From contig CM059972.1 of NCBI GenBank assembly GCA_030490835.1, positions 35,443,452 through 35,507,451 on the forward strand: DNA of 64,000 nt. The letters are read 5' to 3'. This DNA comes from Annona cherimola (Eukaryota; Streptophyta; Magnoliopsida; Magnoliales; Annonaceae). Shown here in pieces: positions 10,401 to 22,760 of the stretch. The notes below the pieces were generated by a model that had not been told where the DNA came from, did no database searches, and worked only from the letters and a program-made list of their open reading frames with translations. Made by a program: the position numbers and the translations under genes. Numbering within the stretch: position 1 is the first letter of the stretch; the number at the start of each line of letters is the position of its first letter.

Positions 10401-10898
10401 TCAATAGATCAAATAGGGGTCGACTCGTAGAGATTTGGTAAACTGAAACACAGATATCGGATATGGAGTCGGTCGGATAGGTCTGATATGAGCCGAAGAG
10501 TAAAAGGATGAAATAGGACCCGAAGTCGGATCTCGACGAACCGATCCAGTGTCAAATGAATCCAGTTCGGTTATCGGTTGATTCTTGTGACTTTCGGATG
10601 CCAACTGATATCAGATCGTCCTCAGTTCCCGATCCATGCGATCTTGTCGGGAATGCATGTCCATGATGGTAGTAAGGACCCCGGCTATCTGACTAGTCAG
10701 GCGATCCTCGATCTGTTCTAGATGTTCTTGAATTATATTCACCGAGTTGTCCCATGATGGAGGTCTAGGTGCGAGGTCAGGGATCTCGGATCCTCGTGGT
10801 GAACAAGATCCGTGTGAATGTAGTGATGCAGGCTCCTGAGGGGCGTCATGTGGAGCGGGTTGCTCCTCTGGTGGTGACAGGGGCTGCTCCCCCTAAAC
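10401..10898 (-). pseudogene. E3 third ORF, C-terminal part
   Basis: This continues the frame of 28597-29526 after E1 is removed (with one TSD copy, CACAG, deleted the frame is unbroken). It is proline-rich at first, then a heptad-like helical stretch (IIQEHLEQIEDRLTSQIAG... MDMHSRQDRMDRELR) that looks coiled-coil. An in-frame TGA follows, then a hydrophilic tail ending at a TGA (10401-10403) that abuts a polypurine tract. Another stop (TAG) lies near the E1 junction. I see no transmembrane helix. See the N-terminal entry for the family call. Confidence 0.6.
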
Positions 10899-10966
10899 CT
10901 GTGTGTGGCACCCCAACCCGAGACGTCACTTCCTTACCTCAAGACCTGATCGATTGGTAAATGTGA

Positions 10967-10986
10967 AACAGGATTGTTGCCCTGTT
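10967..10986 (-). other. Terminal LTR hairpin, E1 3' LTR, compensated stem
   Basis: On the minus strand AACAGG-GCAACAAT-CCTGTT. Compared with ATCAGG/CCTGAT in E4 and E7, both partners of the second stem pair have changed (T-A to A-T), so pairing is kept. In the E1 5' LTR (22824-22843) the stem reads AACAGG/CCTTTT, with one mismatch. Confidence 0.65.
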
Positions 10987-11458
10987 CACGCGGCGGAATG
11001 TTAATTAGATCTTGTCCAAATTTTTTTTTTCGATTCGTTTCTTTATCCATCCTCATTTCTTTTCTTTATATCTTACTTCATTAATCTTTTAAACAATGAT
11101 ACACTTATAATTTCATTACACATAGCATTTCAACATACTATATGATTCCCTTACATACTCGGTCTTAAACATATCCCCTGACAGTTGACATCAATTATAT
11201 ACATCATTCACAAAATCTTCATCTCACTTTCTTACATCCCTGATTTACACAACCTGGCCAAACTATAATCATATAATGTTCATTCATAATTGAATACTAA
11301 ACTCATTCACTTGTACACATACATTATCGTATATTAAAAATTCCAAACATATCATTTGATACACATAACTAATCATTTAGCACGCACGTGAATACTATAT
11401 CATACCTTTTTTTTCAATTATATCATGTTCTCCACCTCTTGAGCTTCCCTATACCTGT

Positions 11459-13469
11459 CTGAGGTTTGGGAAAACAAAATGTGAGTGATGAACTCAGTAA
11501 GCAAGCATTTTGCATTTTCATATAAATGCATTTCTCCCTGTTTAGTAGAAGACTCTTATCAAGAATCAACTATCAACAGGAAGAAACCTTTCATGAAAAC
11601 CTGTCATAAAACTTTGCGTTTAAATCCTTCATAAATCCTGTCACTTAAAAGTCATAGATGACAACTGTTCATATAAACTATTTATAAAAGAACAGAAGAA
11701 TGTCTTAATTTATTTTCACATATACCTATATTTATAAGGACAATCTTATGTCCTAAATCGTTTGCATAAAAACCTTATCATATAAGGACAATTTTATGTC
11801 TTGAAAACAATTTCATATAAAACCTTTTGAATATAACGCATATGCATATATAAAAGTGTTCTGAAATAAAATGAGTAAACATTATTTTCTGTGGACATTG
11901 TTATGTCTTAAAATATCATTGAATAAACATTAATTCCTGTGGACATCATCATATCCAAAACATATCCTCATGTCCCCATTTTAGGGTTTTTAAAACAAAT
12001 GATATGCATATACGTTTCTAACCCTCTGTTAGTTGACACTTATCAAGTGATCATCCCTCCATAGGAAAGAAACCATTTATGTGACTACACCGCTAGCTAG
12101 GCGGCTATCCATGATCCTGCTCCCATTTCAGGGAGGGCGCCGCTGGCCTCCTGCCTTCCCTTAGCGACTTGGCCACAGGTAGAGGTTGACATTGGTATGC
12201 AACCGTCTCGGTCTGCAACCGCCTCCACCATGGGCCTAGTACGTAGTTCCTGTGCGCACTCGTTCGTATTCGCATCGTTATGCTATCATGATTTCATAAA
12301 ATCAACACAATCTTAAATCCATGTAATTTTCCAAATAAACACTTAATATCATAAATCCATTACAGTCCTCAGACTGAGTCCATCTCAATTAGGGAATTGG
12401 ACATAATTATTTTACCAAAATAAAACATTTTCATAAACTATTTTCAAATAGTAATGTTAGAATGACCACCCTTAAAGAATTTTAGAAACACATTAGTAAA
12501 TCACTTTTACAAAATATTTTTAACACCTGAGAAAACATCATTTTTAAGAATATTTCTAGTTTATTGATAAACTATTTTAGAATCATTTTGTAAATATTTT
12601 CATTCCCTTTTTTTGGGCTTTTTATGAACAAAGGATATGCAAACACATCTGCTTCCATTTTATTGGCATTATATGCTTCGTCCACATATCATCCTTACCA
12701 TATTGATGTAGAGAAGTGTTTGCACTATCTTTTGAACAAAATAGTCATCAAATTGTTTTATAACATTGAGTATTGAGTGAGTCATTCTTTAAACTCTTTT
12801 AGAAAGAAACACACGAGTCCAAGACATTTTTCCAAAGTATTTCAGTTTTTCAAGAGACTGAAAGTATTTTGATAGTGTATTTCAAAACATCTATATAAAT
12901 CATTCTAAAACATTTATAAGTCATTTCAAATGCTCTATTTATTTACAAATATCATTATATGAAAAATCGTATAATTTTTCTCAAAATCCTTTAGGAATAG
13001 AATTTCCAATGTCTATTTCTAATATCATCTTAGAAAAGAATTAAAAATTCTTAAATCTTAAATGCCTTTGAAATAGCATTTCCAGGAATTTACTTGACCA
13101 AAAACCATCTTCAAACATATCATTAATACGAAGTAAAATCATACCGTCAAAACGTGGGCATGCTTAAAATGAAGCAATAATAAAGTTTTACATTAAAGTC
13201 ATATTTTCAAGAATGGAATTCGCTTACTCTGTAAGCAAAACTTAAAAATCATCAATACATGTATTTGAAACAAAATCAATATTCATGAAGGTTGGCTTAC
13301 TTACCTTGTAAGCAACCCTAAAACATCTTAATAATACATGTTCAAATCATTTCAACATTTAATAACAAAATAGCATTTGAAAATGCTATCTAAAGCATCA
13401 TTATAAAGCATTTGTAATAATTTCAACTTTCTAAATGAAATCAATATTTTCAAAAGGTTGCTTGCTTAC
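11459..13469 (-). other. Intron-like segment in the E1 3' LTR
   Basis: The minus-strand donor is GACTCAG/GTAAGCAAGC (13469) and the acceptor TTTCCCAAACCTCAG/ACAGGT (11459). It spans the GC island. The E1 5' LTR has the same pair at 25252 and 23315. Only sequence evidence. Confidence 0.4.
12085..12260 (-). other. GC-rich conserved island (E1 3' LTR copy)
   Basis: On the minus strand it contains GTGGAGG-like and CCTCTAC arms, the word TGGCCAAGTCGCTAAGGGAAGG, and a CTCCC-TGAAAT-GGGAG hairpin (near 12122-12137). It ends in GCCGCCTAGCTAGCGG. It is almost identical to 23935-24110 and clearly homologous to the islands of E4, E6, E7 and E9. Confidence 0.6.
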
Positions 13470-14793
13470 CTGAGTCAATCCTTTGTGCTTTCCATTCCTT
13501 GCTTTTTCCTTCAACTCACGTATATGTGTCACATGGGTTTAATCCCATATGGCCCGTAACATGCTAACTTTAAATCATTCTTTCCTTGACATTAGCACTT
13601 GTATTTTCCTATAACCACATATCCATACAAATTTAATACATAGGTTGTTCCTTTGCTTCTATACTTATATTTTATATAGGAATTTCTTTAAATTACTCAA
13701 AATATCATTTCATATCCCATAGCATGCTAATTTTCTATCAAAATTTTATTTAAATGATAATCCCCATTTCTTATTTAGCCATATATACTCTTTTTATAAC
13801 TATTAATATTCACTTTCCTCAATAGTGACATATTAGATACCTACCTATGTAGGTATAGCAATTGCTCATTTATTTTATTAAATACCCACGTCTAAGGTAT
13901 TTATTCACTTAAATTTTCAAAAGACTTGTTTATATTCAACTCTTTGAATTTACATTCAATCTTTTTAACATACACATACATATATAATTTAGCGATTGTT
14001 TATCTCTTCATTTAATCTCCGTGTTTAAGGTTCTAAGCTTATGAAATCATTCAAATAGCTTGTTTACAACCTTTAACAAGCCAAGTTCACATTAAATTTT
14101 CAAAAGCTAATTTTTTTCAATTTATTCACATGTACATACATATTTGCTATATGTATTACTCCTACCCTTTCATTTCTTTGCATATACATATAAAGAATTA
14201 TCAACCAACAATTCTTATAATCATCTTGAGGGTTTACATGGAATCTATAGCAAGTTAATTTAAATCAAAATTTCTGGAATTTACATCCTTTTACCAAAAC
14301 AGCCCTATATGCTCTCATATTTCCAAATTTCATTTATGAAATTTGCACCTTAACTATACATACATGAGATGCTATCCATCAACCATTCTTATAATCATTT
14401 ATAGGGCTTGTTTTTGATTCATAATACCCTAAATTAACATAAAATTTCTGAAACTTACATATAACCAGAAATTTAAATCTATACATGATTTAGACATTCA
14501 CTTGAAGGTACACCCATATATGACATGTTTTCAATTCATTAACCCTTAATGCTTGTAATTCATTATATAACAATTGAATTTAATTAAAATACACAACATT
14601 CTTCCTTTCTTCCAGGTTTCACGTCTCCATTAATTAGGCAGAATTTTATTTATTTTTCATGCAGTTTAAGCGTCCATTAAATGGCATATATAATATATAT
14701 ATATATATATATTTTCCTCCATATAGCTGCTGGACGTTAATTGAGGCATGAATATATATTTTTTTTCTCCATGAATTTTCTGGATGTAATTGG

Positions 14794-16544
14794 TGTTGGT
14801 CCCGAGTTAATGGCAAAACCCAAGAGGGGAGGGGTGAATTGGGTATTTAAAAATTTATAACTTAAACAGAAACTTAACCCCGGATTAATCCAGTCCCCTT
14901 AATGAAGAATCGAAATGCAAAGCAATAATGTAGAGAGCAGATAAATAAATCAAACATACAAGATTTTTATAGTGGTTCGGGCAACCTCCCTACTCCACTC
15001 TTCCAAGCTCACACTCCTTGTGACTTGGGTTCCACTATTGTATTCTCTCAATACAATTAGAGCCACTGCTCTCTTCTAGATTCTAGCTCTAGGGGGCATA
15101 TAACACACTGCTCAAGTAGGTGATGAGTCTCACTCCAATCACACACTACTTAGCATACACTTGATCCTAGTTCCTCAAACTAGATCAAGTTCAATCACAA
15201 ATAAATGAAACAACAAAGAAATCTACACTTTACAGATGTGTAGCAACAATTAGGCGCAGAGAAGAACTTGAAGAGTTGGCTTTGAAGATTCTGAAATGAA
15301 GCTCTTGCTGTTCGAAGTAGAGTTCTTCTTCTTTGAGTGACTTGATCTCTTTTGAGCTCTTGAATGTAGTAGTTAAGCACACTTAATGATTCTCAGCTAC
15401 TTTCCTCGTCCACCATGAATGCTATTTATAATTTTGGAGGGAATCCGAACGTTAGAGGGTAGGTGGCGCGCATTTAATGCGCCAACGTTCGAATAAATTC
15501 CGACCGTTGCGACCCAAGTCGCATGTGGAGTCGACTTAGGATGCGACTTCGCCCAAGTCGCAGATGGAGTCGACTTCGGGTGAGACTTCGCTTCACCGTC
15601 GCAACTTCAAGTTTCAGTCAGGGTCGACTTGGGTTCCGACTTGACCCAAGTCGCAGGTGAAGTCGACTTCGGGTGCGACTTCACCTCGACAGTTGGCTTC
15701 ATGAACTTGGAACTTGGAAACTTTTGTTTTGCTTAGTCTTTCTCAAGACTTTTAATTCCTTTGCAACTTTTGTTAACCTTTGGATCATGGTGTCTTGCTT
15801 TCATTAGCTCCAAGATTTGCAAACCTTAAATCCTTGAATCTTGAACATTTGGATCTTGTGAAACTTGAAGAGCTTGACCCTTGCATGATTGATTCAAGCT
15901 CCTTGCTTCATTTGGAATAAGCTTGAAGATTAGCTTTAGACTTGATAGACTTGATTTGAACTTTGAATATGAATCTTAGCTTTTGATCTTCAAGAAACTT
16001 CAGTTGCTTTTTGAGAATGAACTTTGCATTTTATTTGGATTTGATAAAGTCCAAATGGATCCTTGGAATAAGCTTGAAACTTCAATCTTCAAGTCTAAAC
16101 TCCTCAAGTCGAAGCTGGAGTCGACCTCGTCTGCGACTTCGCCCAAGTCGCACCTGGAGTCGACTTCGCCTGCGACTTCGTCATGTCCGTTTCCACTTTT
16201 TCAACTCTGGATGCTTGAAGTCGATGCTGGAGTCGACTTCGTCTGCGACTTGGTTTCCTAAGTCGCACCTGGAGTCGACCTCGCCTGCGACTTCGTCATG
16301 CTTGTTTTCTATTTTCAATGCTATCCACCTTTTGCCATTTGAAGTCGCTTGTGAAGTCGACTTAGGTATCGACTTCACCCCAAGTCGAAGTCCAAGTCGA
16401 CTTGGTAATCGACTTGACTTCTTTGTTTTCCTTAAACACTTGGCAAACTCATTAGTACACTTTATATACTCAAATTAGTCTTTGTTTAATCATTAAAACT
16501 TATGCTTTGGTCAATTTGTTTTGTTTTGAACATTGTTTCCAACA
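14794..16544 (-). mobile_element. S1: solo copia LTR inside the E1 3' LTR
   Basis: The borders are TGTTGGTCCCGAG (14794, the inverted LTR end) and GTTTCCAACA (16544), with flanks attgg (14789-14793) and aatgg (16545-16549). The uninterrupted E1 5' LTR has 'gtaaatggagc' at the same place (about 26563), which shows the original aatgg site. Length is 1751 bp; no primer site or genes. It has a minus-strand TATAAATA at 15423-15430 and a palindrome-rich promoter area. The long plus-strand frames here (15983-16478) are translations of the AGTCGACT repeats, not genes. Confidence 0.88.
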
Positions 16545-16549
16545 AATGG

Positions 16550-16960
16550 AGCATAAATTATTTTTTTCTTTCTCCATGTTATGCTTGAAATTATTTAAGC
16601 AGGAATTTAAATGGCATAAAAATTTTATTACCACATACCTGCTGGACGTGATTTTGGACAGAAATAATTAAAATGAAAATTTTGTTTTATAACATAGTTG
16701 CTGAACGTGAATTGGGCAGGAAAAATCAATATGAAAATTTTTTTCCATATCACATCTGCTGGACATAGATTTTGGGCAGAAAATAAATGATATAAATTTT
16801 TTTATATCATCTATGTTGAACGTGAAATGGGCAGGGGAGAATTAATTTAAAAATTCAGCAAATACCTGGAATTATGGACGTCCATTAATGGCAGAAATAT
16901 ATTTTTCCTCCATGAATTGCTGTTGGACGTACTTTGCTGCTCCTTTTCATGCATCTTCCA
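16550..16960 (-). repeat. Imperfect tandem repeats of about 60-70 bp (gctggacgt ... gggcagg) in the E1 3' LTR
   Basis: Units start near 'tgctggacgt(g/a)' and contain 'tgggcagaaaataa...atataaaattttt'. About four to five copies occur here and one more at 26500-27010 in the 5' LTR. Related words occur in E7 (34200-34640). The array lies upstream of the LTR TATA, so it may act as a promoter-proximal repeat. Confidence 0.65.
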
Positions 16961-18525
16961 TTTTTTTATTTCCAGCCCGTTAAAAACCTTCTGCATTGCT
17001 GCCCCATAATTAATTTATAAGGAAGCTAAGCCTGCCCCTTTTTCAACCACCGAACTCATGTATTTATCCATCTAATGTGCTGTAATAATTTTGACCGTCC
17101 ACCTATTCATTCCATCAATAAATTTGGACCATCCATTTCATCATCAAATCTGGACCATTGATTTCATTACTTGCTGCCCAAGTTTTCCATGCCCCTATGC
17201 CTACCTAGCTACCCTAATTTTCCACCCTATTTTGTTGGAAAAATATTTTATATAATTATTTAATAGGCGCTGAAATTAATGGACGTTAATTTGCTGCTGA
17301 AAAAAAATAATTTTATAATTAGGTAATTGTTGCTGCCAATGGTCGTTCATGCTATCCAGTACATTTAAGTGTTGCTGAAATAAAATGGACGTCCACGTTG
17401 TCCATTCATTTAATCGTTGCTGCAGATTTCTTCCATTAAAAAAATCTGCCCATTAATAATCAGTTATGGACGTCCTTATCTAGGTGCATTTTTCATGTAA
17501 TTTTTGCATTTTTTTATTTAATAATAATTGCCCAAAATTTATGCACATTGCTGTCCACAATATGCACATTAATTTAGCTTTATATCATGGAATTTTATGC
17601 CATTGAATTTCATTTTAATTTATGGCCATTTATTTACCCTAATTGCATAGGTAATTTAATTATATATTTATCATTATGAAAAATTTAAATATATTGCATA
17701 TCACCATGGGCGTTCCCACCATGTGTCACATATGCATCTTAGCTTAGTCAAATAAAAATCTCATACTAAATATGAATAGATGCTAAGATATTAGCAACAT
17801 AATTTAATTCATAAAATATCATAAAATCTTAGTCGATTAATCCATTTCCCTTCATAATTTTTATGATCCAATTCATCCATATGATTAAACCCATAATTAT
17901 ACGCTAGTCTTTCAAATTTCATCTCAATTGGCCTTATAGGCATTAAGTTATGAATTTTCTAGCGTTTTTCAACTTAACTCATTAATTATCATCCTAATTT
18001 CCATAAATCAAATTACGAAAAATTAAAAAGATTATTCATGATATATTTATCTGTTCCAATTATCATTAAGCCATTTTAATTCTATTGACCCATATTGGCC
18101 TATAACGATTAATTCAATCGTCATTTATAATTATTGGCCTAATTGTAATAAATTTTCAAAATAATAAAATCATTCAAAATCCCATTAAATCTTTCATGAA
18201 TTATATTTATATGCATAATGTATACCCGTAAGCTTTCATAGATTAAAGTATCATACCACCTTTGGCTATCTCTTAATTTTTCAAGTCATTCTAGCTTGTA
18301 AATCATAAGATATAAATATATCAATTTTAAAATCAAAATTAAAATGATAATTAGCATTACGTGCAATTTCCACATAAACATTTTTCCATCCTTTGGTGTG
18401 CATAATTATCCTAATAATGTTGTAAATTAATTTAATCACCTTGTTAAAATTAATTTTCTTTAATTTCATCTTAATACAAGCTTTTAACAACATTTGTTAG
18501 GTTCTCATATAGGTGGGGTTTCACA

Positions 18526-18538
18526 TCCTCCCCCCCTT
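18526..18538 (-). promoter_or_regulatory. E1 polypurine tract
   Basis: The minus strand reads AAGGGGGGGAGGA immediately before the 3' LTR start TGTGAAACCCC. It sets the 3' LTR boundary and the element orientation together with the primer site. Confidence 0.85.
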
Positions 18539-19304
18539 ATAAATGGTTTCGTCCCAAACCTGTTATACTCCAAATAATCCATCACGCCTCTGCATTGTTC
18601 TAATTAAACCTTGTCACTTTCATATATACTTGATTCTATCTAAGAGATATTATCAATTTCTTCTACTAGCAATACAGATGTGGTCACATCTGAGCATGTT
18701 GTAAATAAAGACGCTGTATATATATAAAAAAAATCAAACAATAGCATTACCAATTCCCTAGAGCATACATTATACCTGTAACTACTTCCTCCTTTTATTC
18801 TTATGACTCTATACGAGCCAACGTATGCATCTGCACTAAATTTGTATAAGCACCCCGTTGGTTAGCAACTGTGGTCCTTCGTTGCTAGGCTAATTTTCCT
18901 TTCTCTATTACTTTCTGCATTTTATGTAGACATTTGGGAGTAACATATTCTACTTGATCTCAAATGAAATTATTTAATAATCTTGCCTTAACACTCTTAG
19001 AGTTTCTGTGCTACTTGGCCATTCTAGCCATACTTATAACATTTGTTTCAACCGTTTAATCATTCATCAAAGAAACATTTTTGACAATTTTCACCATTTA
19101 GGGCACCTTTTCTGTTTAGGTTTAACTTCCGTTTCCTTGTCAACTTTCTGTTTCTTTCTTTTCCTATATCATGTTCCTGAGTACCAGAATTAAGCCATCC
19201 TTGCCCTTGCGGTGATCCTTGGGTTCTCAATATTTCCATTTCCAAAGCTCTTGTCCTTTATATACTTGACACATAATTCCTAATCAAAAGAGGTGTAAAT
19301 TTTT

Positions 19305-19710
19305 TTTCTTTAAAATATGGCCTCAGCCCTTGTTGAAAACTTTGTACTTTTTTTTATAGATACATTTGCTATCTATTGGATATACCTTACCAGGGCATTA
19401 AATTTTATTGCATATCCCCTCATGGTCATTTCCCCTGGCATAGTTTCTTAAATTCAATAACTTTTCTACTTCGGAGATCTACTAGGTAATATTCTTTATT
19501 GAATTTTTCCATATAAATTTGTCATATCATTTTTATTTTTATTTATTTTCCCGGTGGTGGCATAGAAATTAATAAGGTTTCTCATCGTTCCTAAGCATCT
19601 TCAATCAATAAATGAGTAATAGATGAAACCTTCTGGTTATCATTACAAGGGAAAATTCTAAAAAACTTTTTATTTTCAGCCATTCATTACTCTGCCTTAA
19701 TAGAATTCGA
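19305..19710 (-). pseudogene. E1: decayed Ty3/gypsy gag (capsid) relic
   Basis: Minus-strand fragments line up with the Retrotrans_gag pattern across frameshifts. They are NQKVSSITHLLIEDA (matches the 'kv..a...l.g.A..W' part), FNKEYYLVDLRSRKVIEFKKLCQG (the 'F...f.p...r..k..ef..L.Q' part), then in another frame MTMRGYAIKFNALVRYI ('mtv.eY...F..L.ry.p'), and KVQSFQQGLRPYFK ('...f..GLr..i'). Order and spacing are those of plant chromovirus gag. At least six stops and two frameshifts make it non-functional. The iMet primer site agrees with a chromovirus relative. Confidence 0.6.
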
Positions 19711-20782
19711 TTCACTTATGAGCGTAGGGGGATGTTGAGCTAAAAAGAAACATTAATATCTTTCCTGTATGTTTCTAACATACTACATTAATTCTTATAT
19801 ATCTTAGTATTGGATTAGGAAGTGTGACATGCACCAACCTACTCCTTTCATGTTTTTCTAAATAATTCCATTAGGCCTTTTCTTAAAGACCTTGAATTAC
19901 TTTCACTATTTGGGCTGCTCATTCCCGAGTAGCCTACCGTATAGTTTCTATTATATTTAGGGTTGCCTGTGTTTCTATAAGCTCTATCAGAATGGTGTTA
20001 CTTATAACAGTTCTACCTTCAACTTTTGGCTCACAGTTGACATTTGCTCATCATTGAAGAGTCCTTGGGTTTTGATTGTCCTTTCTATCTTGATTACATC
20101 GATCTGTTCCCATAAGCTTACAAATTCCTTATTTGCAACCACCTTTTTTTTTACTCAATCTAGCTTTAGCTCCTGTAATAGACATGATAGTTTCTACATA
20201 TGTAAGAATCATATCAATAATGTTTCTCACCTTATCATATAGTAAGTCATATCATACATAATCATTATATTAAATAGAAAGATTACCAATCTTTCCTTTT
20301 CATATACATATATCTATATATATTTATTATACAAGCGAAATAAGTTCCACTTGTACTTTAATAACACCTTTACATCAAAACATCATACATTCAAAAAGTC
20401 AAAAGAGACTTTTGCTAACTTCATCTATCTTAATCTCACTACCCAATGCCTATGAACATATCATACCAATGTAAGCTCCTTTGTGACTATATTAGTGTCA
20501 GACTAGTTCGCTACCTTTTTCATCTTTTTCCATTCTCTATGGACCCTTTCACTAAGGTCTTTTATTATCATTTGCACTTTCATTTTCTATAACTCATCAT
20601 TGTCTTTTTCATTTTCATTTTTTTTCCATAAGTTTATCCGAATAATATAGAGAGAAAACCCTCTCATACATATCTTCCAAATATATTGAGATTAAAGAAA
20701 ATCCCAATTAATTTTCCTCTTCTTCCTGACCCATAACATTTCAATTTTTCATTATAGAAAACAATAGATGATGGTATATAGA

Positions 20783-22383
20783 TGTTGGTCCCGAGTTAAT
20801 GGCAAAACCCAAGAGGGGAGGGGGTGAATTGGGTATTTAAAAATTTATAACTTAAACAGAAACTTAACCCCGGATTAATCCAGTCCCCTTAATGAAGAAT
20901 CGAAATGGAAAGCAATATAATGTAAAGAGCAGATAAATAAATCAAACACACGAGATTTTTATAGTGGTTCGGGCAACCTCCCTACTCCACTCTTCCAAGC
21001 TCACACTCCTTGTGACTTGGGTTCCACTATTGTATTCTCTCAATACAATTAGAGCCACTGCTCTCTTCTAGATTCTAGCTCTAGGGGGCATATAACACAC
21101 TGCTCAAGTAGGTGATGAGTCTCACTCCAATCACACACTACTTAGCATACACTTGATCCTAGTTCCTCAAACTAGATCAAGTTCAATCACAAATAAATGA
21201 AACAACAAAGAAATCTACACTTTACAGATGTGTAGCAACAATTAGGCGCAGAGAAGAACTTGAAGAGTTGGCTTTGAAGATTCTGAAATGAAGCCCTTGC
21301 AATTTGAAGTAGAGTTCTTCCTTTTTGAGTGGCTTGATCTCTTTTGAGCTCTTGAATGTAGTAGTTAAGCACACTTAATGATTCTCAGCTACTTCCTTCG
21401 TCCACCATGAATGCTATTTATAATTTTGGAGGGAATCCGAACGTTAGGGGGTAGGTGGCGCGCATTTAATGCGCCAACGTTCGAATAAATTCCGACCGTT
21501 GCGACCCAAGTCGCATGTGGAGTCGACTTGGCCTGCGACTTGGCTTCCAAGTCGCACCTGGAGTCGACCTCGTGTGCGACTCCAGTTCTTCAGATTTCCA
21601 AGTCCGAGTCTGGGTCAACTTGGCCTTCAGTCTTCAACTCAAGTCGATCCTGGAGTCGACTTGGGTTGCGACTTGGCTTGGTCTTTTGCAAAAACATCTT
21701 GATCTTCTTGAACTGGCTTGAACTTTGTAAAATTGGTCTTCATGACTTGGGTATTGCTTCATTTGAAATAAGCTTGAAGATTTAGCTTTGGACTTGATAG
21801 ACTTGATTTGAACTTTGAATATGAATCTTAACTTTTGATCTTCAAGAAACTTCAGTTGCTCTTCGAGAATGAACTTTGCATCTTATTTGGATTTGATCAA
21901 GTCCAAATGGATCCTTGGAATAAGCTTGAAACTTCAATCTTCAAGTCTGAACTCCTCAAGTCGAAGTTGGAGTCGACCTCGTCTGCGACTTCGCCCAAGT
22001 CGCACCTGGAGTCGACTTCGTCATGTTCGTTTCCACTTTTTCAACTCTGGATGCTTGAAGTCGATGCTGAAGTCGACTTCGTCTGCGACTTGGTTTCCTA
22101 AGTCGCACCTGGAGTCGACTTGGCCTGCGACTTCACTTGCTTGTTTTCTATTTTCAATGCTATCCACCTTTTGCCATTTGAAGTCGCTTGTGAAGTCGAC
22201 TTAGGTATCGACTTCACCCGAAGTCGAAGTCCAAGTCGACTTGGTAATCGACTTGACTTCTTTGTTTTCCTTAAACACTTGGCAAACTCATTAGTACACT
22301 TTATATACTCAAATTAGTCTTTGTTTAATCATCAAAACTTATGCTTTGGTGAATTTATTTTGTTTGGAACATTGTTTCCAACA
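20783..22383 (-). mobile_element. S2: solo copia LTR inside the E1 internal domain
   Basis: The borders are TGTTGGTCCCGAG (20783) and GTTTCCAACA (22383), with a perfect TSD ataga (20778-20782, 22384-22388). Length is 1601 bp. It is highly similar to S1 at both ends but differs in the middle (about 21525-21760), where the AGTCGACT cluster is rearranged. Minus-strand TATAAATA at 21415-21422. The plus-strand frames at 21469-22317 are repeat translations. Confidence 0.9.
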
Positions 22384-22509
22384 ATAGATACATATCATAA
22401 TTTCAATTCACTTCTTTCCTTTCCTTTATTCTTTCTACACATATTTTCCTATCCTTGCCATAATATCACTCTCGGTGATATCCTATCCTTCTTTCCTTCA
22501 TCTTTTATT

Positions 22510-22760
22510 TTTCACTTTTTATGCCTTTTCACCAATCCTTGCTAGGATATTATTTCTGTAATATATCTCTTCTTTTGACACCTATTTACAAATTCTTTCT
22601 CGGTTATCAAGTTTTTGTGATATCAAATCTTTTCCTTTCCCGCCTATTTACCAATTCTTGCTTTGATATCTAGCTTTGTGGTATCAGATTTATCCTTTCA
22701 TCATCCTTTATTTTCTCCTTCTCCCGCCTATTTACCAATCCATGCTCTGATACCAACTTA
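22510..22760 (-). repeat. Tandem repeats that include the E1 primer-binding site
   Basis: On the plus strand the word 'cctattta(c)caa(t)' recurs at about 22581, 22643 and 22727, with a weaker 'ccttttcaccaat' at 22523. Each is followed by a decayed copy of 'tgctctgatacca' (for example 'tgctttgatatc'). Units are about 58-84 bp. The functional primer site is in the unit next to the LTR. Confidence 0.6.
22744..22755 (-). promoter_or_regulatory. E1 primer-binding site, initiator-Met tRNA type
   Basis: The minus strand TGGTATCAGAGC lies 5 bp inside the 5' LTR end (GGGCGCCACA). It is complementary to the 3' end of plant tRNA-iMet and defines 22761-28596 as the 5' LTR. Confidence 0.88.

Larger units (their letters stand above)
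10904..18525 (-). mobile_element. E1 3' LTR (interrupted by S1)
   Basis: It is collinear with 22761-28596 and nearly identical by eye, except for S1, about 73 bp present here around 13165-13240 but missing near 25020, and a repeat-copy difference near 16800. On the minus strand it contains, in order, the TGGACGT-type tandem repeats, a TATA (about 17011-17019), donor-like site (GT at 13469-13468), GC island (12260-12085), GGACAT/ATGTCC inverted repeats (11980-11700), acceptor-like site (11459) and terminal hairpin (10967-10986). Confidence 0.85.
18526..22760 (-). other. E1 internal domain (about 2.6 kb without S2), essentially non-coding
   Basis: It runs from the primer site (22755) to the polypurine tract (18538). 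It contains, on the minus strand, PBS-proximal tandem repeats (22760-22510), S2 (22383-20783), a leader, a gag relic (19710-19305), a possible remnant of a zinc knuckle (CYKYG near 19041-19027) and featureless AT-rich DNA. I looked for the usual pol landmarks (protease DSG/DTG, RT YVDD/FVDD, integrase HHCC and D,D-35-E) and saw none, so pol was lost long ago or never present. Confidence 0.7.

Noticed and set aside
12100..12200. tRNA-like A box (TGGCCAAGTCG) in the GC island, suggesting a SINE or Pol III gene
   Set aside because: No B box at a proper distance downstream, no 3' A-tail or TSD around the island, and the block is at a fixed place inside LTRs.
15983..16478. Overlapping plus-strand ORFs of 92 and 155 codons (and similar ones at 21469-22317, 37444-37797, 38066-38335, 46127-46480)
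   Set aside because: They are translations of the AGTCGACT/AAGTCGCA repeats in copia LTRs. The residues cycle through S-R-S-W-S-R or L-E-S-T with no domain, and the same DNA is open in several frames on both strands.
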